Below are positions 58,377-64,000 of a stretch of 64,000 bases of DNA, piece after piece. A program made the position numbers and the translations under genes. The stretch is from the NCBI GenBank assembly GCA_900100475.1, contig FMTU01000003.1, forward strand, positions 363,536 to 427,535. Reading direction: 5' to 3'. Each line of letters starts with the position of its first letter. The stretch's first letter is position 1. This DNA comes from Sphingobium faniae. Its GTDB lineage: Bacteria > Pseudomonadota > Alphaproteobacteria > Sphingomonadales > Sphingomonadaceae. The notes beneath the pieces are model-generated. The model ran no database searches. It was not told the DNA's origin and saw only the letters and a program-made list of their open reading frames with translations.

Positions 58377-60116
58377 CTATCTGGACTTTACATAGGTCCC
58401 CGGCGCGTCCTCCAAAGCCTTCAGCCTGCCCCCTCCGGGCTTGCGCGCGCCGCGCACCGTCACATTTTTTTCGCCATGGCCGCGAATCCATTCGATCCAG
58501 TCGGGCCACCAGCTTCCCCTGGTTTCCGTAGCGGAATCGATGAAGTCATCGAGCGTGGCCTGCGGCTCCGCGCAGGACCAATATTGATATTTGCCTGCGG
58601 CCGGCGGGTTGATGACGCCTGCGATGTGACCCGACCCCGCGAGCAGGAAGCGGACGGGACCGGACAAATGGCCCACCATCTTCCACACGCTCGCGACGGG
58701 CGCGATATGATCCTCCTGCCCCGCCTGTACATAAGCGGGCGTTTCGATCTTGCGCAGGTCCAGCGGCGTGCCGTCGACACTGATCGCGCCGGGCTGCACC
58801 AGCAGATTGTCGCGATAGAGCCGCTCCAGATATTCCCTGTGCCAGCGCGCGGGCAGATTGGTCGTGTCGCCGTTCCAGTAAAGCAGGTCGAAGGGCGGAT
58901 AGTCCTGCCCGAGCAGATAATTGTTGACCACATAGTTCCAGATGAGATCGCGCCCGCGCAGCATGTTGAAGGTCGCGGCCATGTAGCGCCCGTCCAGATA
59001 ACCACCCGACGAAAGCTGTTCCACCAGCGCCAGTTGCTCATCGTCGATGAACAGGCTGAGGTCGCCCGCTTCGCTGAAATCGACCTGTGCCGTGAAGAAG
59101 GTGGCGCTGGCGACCTTGTCCGCCTCCCCGCGCGCGGCGAGCAGCGCCAGCGTGGCGGCGAGCGTCGTGCCCGCGACGCAATAGCCGATGGTGTGGACGC
59201 TCTCCACCCGCAGCAGGTCGCGCACGGTGTCGATCGCGTCGATCTGGCCCCGCAGGATATAGTCGTCCCAGACAAGGTCCTTCATCGAACCGTCGGCGGA
59301 TTTCCATGAGACGAGAAACACGCTCAGCCCCTGATCCACCGCCCATTTGACGAAGCTCTTTTCGGGCGACAGGTCGAGGATGTAGAAACGGTTGATCCAT
59401 GGCGGAAAGATGAGGAGCGGGGTTTCCAGCACCTTTTCCGTCGTCGGCTCATAATGGATGAGCTGGTAGTGCGGCGTTTCCTTGATGACCTTGCCGGGTG
59501 TGGCGGCGATGTTGCGGCCGACCTCGAAGGCGGTGCCGTCGGTGTGGGAAAGCTGCCCCTTTTCCAGATCGGCCAGCATGTGCTGGAGGCCCTTCACCAG
59601 ATTCTCGCCACCGCTTTGCAGCGTCTTTTCCATCACGGCGGGATTGGTGAAGGCGAAGTTGCTGGGGGCCATGGCATCGAGGAAGCCACTGGTGGCGAAA
59701 CGCAGCTTCGCCTTCTGTTTAGGGTCGATGCCATCCACCGCATCGGCCAGCCGCGTCAGATAATCGGACGTCAAAAGATAACTCTGGCGGATGAGGTCGT
59801 AAAAGGGATGCTGCGTCCAGGCGGGATCGGCAAAACGCCTGTCCTTGCGCGCCGCAGGGCTTCCTGCGGGCGCGGGTGCCGGCGCATCGCGCAGCATCCC
59901 GCCCGCGTCGAGGAAACGCTGCCACAGGGCCATGCCTTCATTGGCGAAGCTGCTCTGGATCTGCGCCACGGTCTGCGGGTCGAAGGGCAGATGGCGTCCG
60001 GCCGCGCCCGCCGCCTGCTCCAGCATCAACTGCTGGGCGCGGCCGATGACCTGCGTCCATTGCTGCATCTCCTCAAGGGTGGGGATATGGGGTCCGATAT
60101 CGTCGAGTCTATCCAT
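58377..60116 (-). CDS. phaC: class I poly-hydroxyalkanoate synthase
   Basis: 579 residues from ATG at 60116. PhaC landmarks: PPWINRFYILDLSPEKSFVK, the lipase-like box GYCVAGTTLA with the catalytic Cys, DYPPFDLLYWNGDTTNLPAR, and EDHIAPVASVWKM (catalytic Asp), then GSGHIAGVINPP (His). Polymerises hydroxyacyl-CoA. The phasin follows on the same strand. Confidence 0.95.
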   Translation of the reverse strand: MDRLDDIGPHIPTLEEMQQWTQVIGRAQQLMLEQAAGAAGRHLPFDPQTVAQIQSSFANEGMALWQRFLDAGGMLRDAPAPAPAGSPAARKDRRFADPAWTQHPFYDLIRQSYLLTSDYLTRLADAVDGIDPKQKAKLRFATSGFLDAMAPSNFAFTNPAVMEKTLQSGGENLVKGLQHMLADLEKGQLSHTDGTAFEVGRNIAATPGKVIKETPHYQLIHYEPTTEKVLETPLLIFPPWINRFYILDLSPEKSFVKWAVDQGLSVFLVSWKSADGSMKDLVWDDYILRGQIDAIDTVRDLLRVESVHTIGYCVAGTTLAATLALLAARGEADKVASATFFTAQVDFSEAGDLSLFIDDEQLALVEQLSSGGYLDGRYMAATFNMLRGRDLIWNYVVNNYLLGQDYPPFDLLYWNGDTTNLPARWHREYLERLYRDNLLVQPGAISVDGTPLDLRKIETPAYVQAGQEDHIAPVASVWKMVGHLSGPVRFLLAGSGHIAGVINPPAAGKYQYWSCAEPQATLDDFIDSATETRGSWWPDWIEWIRGHGEKNVTVRGARKPGGGRLKALEDAPGTYVKSR

Positions 60117-60257
60117 AGCCATTCTCCTCAGCCCGGCATTGCCGTTCCCCTGCGCTTTTTGTGGCGCGCCGCTTTGGGCCGGTATATAGCCGGGGCGGCT
60201 CCGCGATAAAGCGCGAGGGCCACTATCCTCCACGGAGAGCTTTCAGGAAAGTCCGTA

Positions 60258-61466
60258 ATGTCCGAAGAATTCTATCGCATGAAGCGCCTGCCCCCCTATG
60301 TCATCGCCGAAGTCAACGCGATGCGGGCCGCCGCGCGCGCGGCAGGAGAGGATATTATCGACCTGGGCATGGGCAATCCCGACCTGCCGCCGCCCGACCA
60401 TGTCATCGCCAAACTGTGCGAAGTCGCGCAGAAGCCGAGCGCCCATGGCTATTCGCAGTCCATGGGCATTCCCGGCCTCCGCAAGGCGCAGGCCAATTAT
60501 TATGGCCGCCGCTTCGGTGTCGATCTGGACCCGGAAAGCGAAGTCGTCGTGACCATGGGATCGAAGGAAGGGCTGGCCAGCCTCGCCACCGCGATCACCG
60601 CGCCGGGCGACGTCGTGCTGGCGCCCAACCCCAGCTATCCGATCCACATGTTCGGCTTCATCATCGCGGGAGCGACGATCCGTTCCGTGCCGACCACGCC
60701 GGACGAGCATTATTGGCAATCGCTGGATCGGGCGATGGCCTTCACCGTGCCGCGCCCGTCGATCCTCGTGGTCGGCTATCCCAGCAATCCGACCGCGGAA
60801 ACGGTGGACCTCGCCTTCTACGAACGGCTGGTGGCCTGGGCGAAGGCGAACAAGGTCTGGGTGCTGTCCGACCTTGCCTATTCCGAGCTGTATTATGACG
60901 GCAACCCGACGCCCTCCATCCTTCAGGTGCCGGGTGCGAAGGACGTGGCGGTGGAGTTCACCTCCCTGTCCAAAACCTATTCCATGGCTGGCTGGCGCAT
61001 CGGCTTCGCGGTCGGCAACAGGCAATTGATCGCGGCGCTGAAGCGGGTGAAATCCTATCTCGACTATGGCGCATTCACGCCGATTCAGGCGGCGGCCTGC
61101 GCGGCGCTCAACGGGCCGCAGGACATCGTGCAGAAGAACCGCGAACTCTATCACAAGCGCCGCGACGTGATGGTGGAAGCCTTCGGCCGCGCCGGATGGG
61201 ACATTCCCGCGCCCAAGGCGTCGATGTTCGCATGGGCGCCCCTGCCCCCTGCGCTCAAGGACATGGGCAGCCTGGAATTCTCCAAGCAATTGCTGACCCA
61301 CGCCAAGGTCGCGGTCGCGCCGGGCGTCGGCTATGGCGAGGATGGCGAGGGCTATGTCCGCATCGCCATGGTCGAAAATGAGCAGCGGCTGCGGCAGGCC
61401 GCCCGCAACATCAAGCACTATCTCAAGTCCATGGGCGTCAACGCGCCCGCCAAGGGCGCGGCCTGA
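60258..61466 (+). CDS. alaC: AlaC-like class I/II aminotransferase
   Basis: 402 residues, PLP fold type I. IIDLGMGNPDLPPPDHVI, VVTMGSKEGLASLATAIT, SLSKTYSMAGWRIGFAVGNR with the PLP Lys. The family makes alanine from pyruvate and glutamate; several related enzymes make LL-diaminopimelate. Divergent from phaC with a 140-bp gap. A serine-recombinase fragment starts right after its stop. Symbol tentative. Confidence 0.85.
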   Translation: MSEEFYRMKRLPPYVIAEVNAMRAAARAAGEDIIDLGMGNPDLPPPDHVIAKLCEVAQKPSAHGYSQSMGIPGLRKAQANYYGRRFGVDLDPESEVVVTMGSKEGLASLATAITAPGDVVLAPNPSYPIHMFGFIIAGATIRSVPTTPDEHYWQSLDRAMAFTVPRPSILVVGYPSNPTAETVDLAFYERLVAWAKANKVWVLSDLAYSELYYDGNPTPSILQVPGAKDVAVEFTSLSKTYSMAGWRIGFAVGNRQLIAALKRVKSYLDYGAFTPIQAAACAALNGPQDIVQKNRELYHKRRDVMVEAFGRAGWDIPAPKASMFAWAPLPPALKDMGSLEFSKQLLTHAKVAVAPGVGYGEDGEGYVRIAMVENEQRLRQAARNIKHYLKSMGVNAPAKGAA

Positions 61467-61776
61467 CAAAGCCTCGGGCAATCAGTTCCAGTTCGAGTTC
61501 TACCTGCGCAAGCTGGCGAAGAACGGCGTGCAGCTTGTCTCCATCATGCAGGTTCTCGGCGATGATCCGACGAGCGAGATGATGCACAGGATCATGACGC
61601 TGTTCGACGAATACCAGTCGAAGGAAACCGCCAAGCACACGCTTCGCGCGATGAACGAGAACGCGCGGCAGGGTTTCTGGAACGGCGCCCGCCCGCCAAT
61701 CGGTTATCGGGTGGTCGAGGCCCTGCAGAGATCGCTGAAAGCCCGCAGTCCGAAGATGATGCCGCACTCCAAATAG
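61467..61776 (+). pseudogene. serine recombinase fragment
   Basis: The reading frame from about 61480 gives FQFEFYLRKLAKNGVQLVSI, then LFDEYQSKETAKHTLRAMNE and ARQGFWNGARPPIGYRVVEA. This is the middle of large serine recombinases: end of the catalytic domain plus the start of the recombinase domain. The N-terminal Ser and the C-terminus are gone. The homology begins within 15 bp of the alaC stop, so the junction cut the recombinase cleanly beside the core gene. Confidence 0.85.
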
Positions 61777-61786
61777 ATATGTTTAG

Positions 61787-61810
61787 GGATCATTTTAGAT
61801 TTAATGATCC
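61787..61810. promoter_or_regulatory. palindromic operator upstream of hipB
   Basis: GGATCATT (61787-61794) and AATGATCC (61803-61810), separated by 8 A/T-rich bases, a perfect palindrome 88 bp before hipB. HipB repressors bind such palindromes to control their own operon. The whole gap 61777-61897 is A+T-rich compared with the surroundings. Confidence 0.6.
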
Positions 61811-61897
61811 GAATACAGATCAATTTCTTGACCATTCACATTCAATGAGATACGTAAACGATTCTTCCTATATTTTCGTGGATCGAATAGGTATCAT

Positions 61898-62191
61898 ATG
61901 GGCACTGCGTCACAATCCCTGCAGGATTTGGGCGACCTTCTTCGTCAGACAAGATCTGCCACGGGTTTGACCCAGGAACAGGTTGCCGATCTCGCTGGCA
62001 TATCTCGTCCCCGCTATCGCGACATCGAAACAGGCGCTGCGGCTGCCCGTGTTACCACGCTGATGAATGTCTCCCGCGCGCTTGGACTGGAAATGATGCT
62101 GGTGCCGCAGGCAATGGTTCCCGCTGTCCGCGCGCTGATGCGTCCTGAGGATGAGGATGACCTCCCCGCCTTTGCCGCCCAGCCCGATTGA
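61898..62191 (+). CDS. hipB: HipB-like antitoxin (Xre)
   Basis: 97 residues. LLRQTRSATGLTQEQVADLA and GISRPRYRDIETGAAAARVT form the Xre helix-turn-helix; the rest is a short tail. It lies 11 bp before hipA in the usual order, so it should be the antitoxin and autorepressor. Confidence 0.88.
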   Translation: MGTASQSLQDLGDLLRQTRSATGLTQEQVADLAGISRPRYRDIETGAAAARVTTLMNVSRALGLEMMLVPQAMVPAVRALMRPEDEDDLPAFAAQPD

Positions 62192-62202
62192 AGGCATAGG
62201 TC

Positions 62203-63459
62203 ATGGCACAAACTCCTCTCGCACCGCAGGCGATCCAATCCCTCGACGTGTTCCTCAATACGCTGAAAGTCGGCGTGATCGTCAGGACACCGGGCGACTT
62301 CAACGCATTCAGCTTTGAGGATGACTACCGCGCAACCGGCGGCTCTCCGATACTCAGCCTATCCTTCCGCGCAGCCACCGGGGGCCTGCGAAAGGATCCT
62401 CGGCCAGTCAGCGGCGCATTGCCTGCCTTCTTCGCCAATCTGCTGCCGGAGGATAAGCTACGGGAGGCTATGGAAAAGCATCATGCGGGCGCGGTCCGTC
62501 CGGGTAATGATTTCGATCTGCTGGCCGCACTTGGGGCAGACCTGCCAGGAGCCGTCCGGGTTCTGCCCAGCGATGGTACGACAGTGACGTTGCAAGGCAA
62601 TGCGGAGGCCACGCCGAAGGCGCGCTTTTCCCTCGCAGGCGTGCAGATGAAATTGTCGGTGATGAAGAACACCGGCAAGGGCGGTGGCCTCACACTCCCG
62701 CTTGATGACAGCCAGGGACAATATATCGCGAAGTTTCCTTCCACGGCATTCCCGGGCGTATCCGAGAACGAATTTGCAAATCTGGCCCTGGCAGCCGCGA
62801 TCGGCATGGATGTTCCCGAACGCGAACTGGTCGAGAAATCGGATTTCGACGGCATCCCAGAGGAGTTCGATACGCTTTCCGAAGGTAAGGTTCTTCTCAT
62901 CCGGCGCTTCGATCGCGAGCAGGAGGGCGCAAGGATTCATATCGAGGACTTTGCACAGGTTTTTGGCGTTTATCCGTCCCGCAAATATGAGGGGGCGGCC
63001 TATCACGACATCGCAGCAGCTCTGAACGAAGCCATCTCACCTGCCGCCGCGCTCGAGTTTGTCCGTCGACTGGTGCTGGCGGCAATAACGGGCAATGGCG
63101 ATATGCACCTGAAGAACTGGTCGCTTATCTACCGTGGTGATGGCGCAGCCCCAACGCTTGCGCCGATTTATGACGTGCTGTCGACAGTGCCCTATATCCC
63201 TGCGGACAGCATGGCCCTCTCACTCGGCGGGGAACGCTCGTTCAAAGCGCTTTCAGTGGCCCGATGGAAAGCCTTCGCAAACCGCTCAAGGCTGCCCGAA
63301 CCGGCCGTCATGCAGGCGGTGGTTGACACTGTGATGAGCGTCAACGAGAAATGGGAGAATCTTCCAGAACGTGCCGTCATCCCTGAAGCGGTACTTGAGC
63401 GCATCGACGCGCATGTGAAAGCCATGACGCCGATCCTGCTTTCCTGTAGTGAAAAATGA
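62203..63459 (+). CDS. hipA: HipA-like serine/threonine kinase toxin
   Basis: 418 residues. N-subdomain-1 (about 20-120), then KARFSLAGVQMKLSV and GGLTLPLDDSQGQYIAKFPS (nucleotide-binding), catalytic ITGNGDMHLKNWSLIY and metal-binding APIYDVLST. HipA enzymes phosphorylate GltX and induce growth arrest. The active-site residues are intact, so it may be functional. Confidence 0.92.
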   Translation: MAQTPLAPQAIQSLDVFLNTLKVGVIVRTPGDFNAFSFEDDYRATGGSPILSLSFRAATGGLRKDPRPVSGALPAFFANLLPEDKLREAMEKHHAGAVRPGNDFDLLAALGADLPGAVRVLPSDGTTVTLQGNAEATPKARFSLAGVQMKLSVMKNTGKGGGLTLPLDDSQGQYIAKFPSTAFPGVSENEFANLALAAAIGMDVPERELVEKSDFDGIPEEFDTLSEGKVLLIRRFDREQEGARIHIEDFAQVFGVYPSRKYEGAAYHDIAAALNEAISPAAALEFVRRLVLAAITGNGDMHLKNWSLIYRGDGAAPTLAPIYDVLSTVPYIPADSMALSLGGERSFKALSVARWKAFANRSRLPEPAVMQAVVDTVMSVNEKWENLPERAVIPEAVLERIDAHVKAMTPILLSCSEK

Positions 63460-63672
63460 CCGGACAGTCGGGGTCGTCGGAAGAGACTATCGCCCGCAGA
63501 CGGCAATCCAGCATCGCTCCGCCATCCTCATAGGGGGCACGGCTTCCTGTACGTATCGACCTGGATCGCGGCCACGGAATTACAGCGTGCAAAATGAGCC
63601 GAATAAACTACCCTTCACAGCCACATGCGAGTCCCTGAGCGGGAGCTTTCAACACGGGGCGAGAGAACAAGA

Positions 63673-63850
63673 TGTCAAACGGCGTTCAAAAGGGACCCCC
63701 GATCGGCGTCGAAGAGGGACCCCCTTTTCAGATAATATGATGCTGGTTTGTTGAAGATGGCCTTGCGCTGCGTGCGGCGGAGGGCGGGCGTAGCCCGACC
63801 GGAGGCGCGCGCAGCGCAAGATAGATTTTTGAAGGCGCCGAAGGTGGCTG
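63673..63850. repeat. IS21-family terminal repeats and stem-loop
   Basis: The element seems to begin TGTCAAACGG at 63673. Two direct repeats of AGGGACCCCC (63691-63700 and 63715-63724) are 24 bp apart, as in IS21 ends. Downstream, an 11-bp perfect inverted repeat (CTTGCGCTGCG 63762-63772, CGCAGCGCAAG 63810-63820) holds an inner hairpin GGGC-GTAG-CCC region. The 213 bp between hipA and 63673 hold nothing visible. Confidence 0.7.
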
Positions 63851-64000
63851 TCAGCTGCGGTTTTTGAAGCGCCAGCTGTCGTTGCCCGTCTCGACGATAT
63901 CGCAGTGGTGGGTGACGCGGTCGAGCAGCGCCGTGGTCATCTTGGGATCGCCGAACACGGTCGGCCATTCGCCGAAGGCGAGGTTCGTGGTGATGATGAC
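63851..64000 (-). CDS. istB: IstB-like ATPase, C-terminal part
   Basis: 49 residues up to the stop at 63851, [20 protein letters not shown] then [20 protein letters not shown] and DSWRFKNRS. This is the conserved C-terminus of IS21-family IstB helper ATPases (NLxFxEWxxVF, ALLDRLTHH). The beginning is beyond the window. Confidence 0.9.
   Translation of the reverse strand, partial: VIITTNLAFGEWPTVFGDPKMTTALLDRVTHHCDIVETGNDSWRFKNRS

Larger units (their letters stand above)
63673..64000. mobile_element. IS21-family insertion sequence, partial
   Basis: The right end shown here contains terminal repeats and the end of istB, the rest lies beyond the window. It follows the recombinase fragment and hipBA, completing an acquired segment next to alaC. 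Confidence 0.82.

Overview
The window looks like chromosomal DNA of a sphingomonad (Sphingobium/Sphingomonas-like alphaproteobacterium). The evidence is high GC, a sphingomonad-style run of core genes (topoisomerase IB, homoserine dehydrogenase beside glpX, class I PHA synthase with phasin, a DgcA-type dipeptide epimerase) and phage genes typical of alphaproteobacterial hosts (GapR-like DUF2312, ABA-sandwich protein). Assignments rest on reading motifs; no database search was possible.

Positions 1 to about 36,000 are most of a P22-like podoviral prophage whose left end and integrase lie outside the window. A leftward early operon (3590 down to 124) carries an SSB/YqaJ recombination module and small membrane and zinc proteins. 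Its promoter at 3626-3655 and the rightward promoter at 5576-5605 share one architecture: the 18-bp spacer between -35 and -10 is itself an operator, GGTTGG-N6-CCAACC. A CI-like repressor (5082-5522) and a Cro-like protein (5613-5816) lie between or beside them. The rightward early operon (6.2-12.5 kb) holds regulators, two HNH endonucleases, a VRR-NUC nuclease, a Toprim primase and a RecA-fold helicase. It ends in a direct-repeat array at 11396-11549 that looks like a replication origin. The late operon (12.5-32.6 kb) runs terminase, portal, scaffold, coat, head-tail connectors, gp10-like plug, S74 tail fibre, ejection proteins, lysozyme domain, tail fibre, holin candidates, GH19 endolysin and Rz/Rz1. 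A leftward cassette of four small proteins (28245-29114), three clearly membrane proteins, interrupts it at the position P22 uses for its immI/sieA region. A leftward operon of small genes (35869 down to 32735) forms the right end. On the circular phage genome it would continue the left operon.

From about 36,086 to 61,466 is core chromosome: an exosortase-A-type O-glycosylation ligase, topoisomerase IB, an MscS channel, an enolase-superfamily epimerase, an MsbA-like ABC exporter, a PilZ protein, tonB-exbB-exbD-exbD, hom, glpX, a MerC-like protein, a MASE1-PAS-GGDEF cyclase, glpK-glpD, clpS, phaC plus phasin with twin PhaR-like sites, and an AlaC-like aminotransferase.

The last 2.5 kb is acquired DNA. 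A serine-recombinase fragment abuts the aminotransferase stop codon, followed by a hipB-hipA pair with a palindromic operator and the end of an IS21-family element carrying the 3' end of istB. I found no tRNA, rRNA or CRISPR array.
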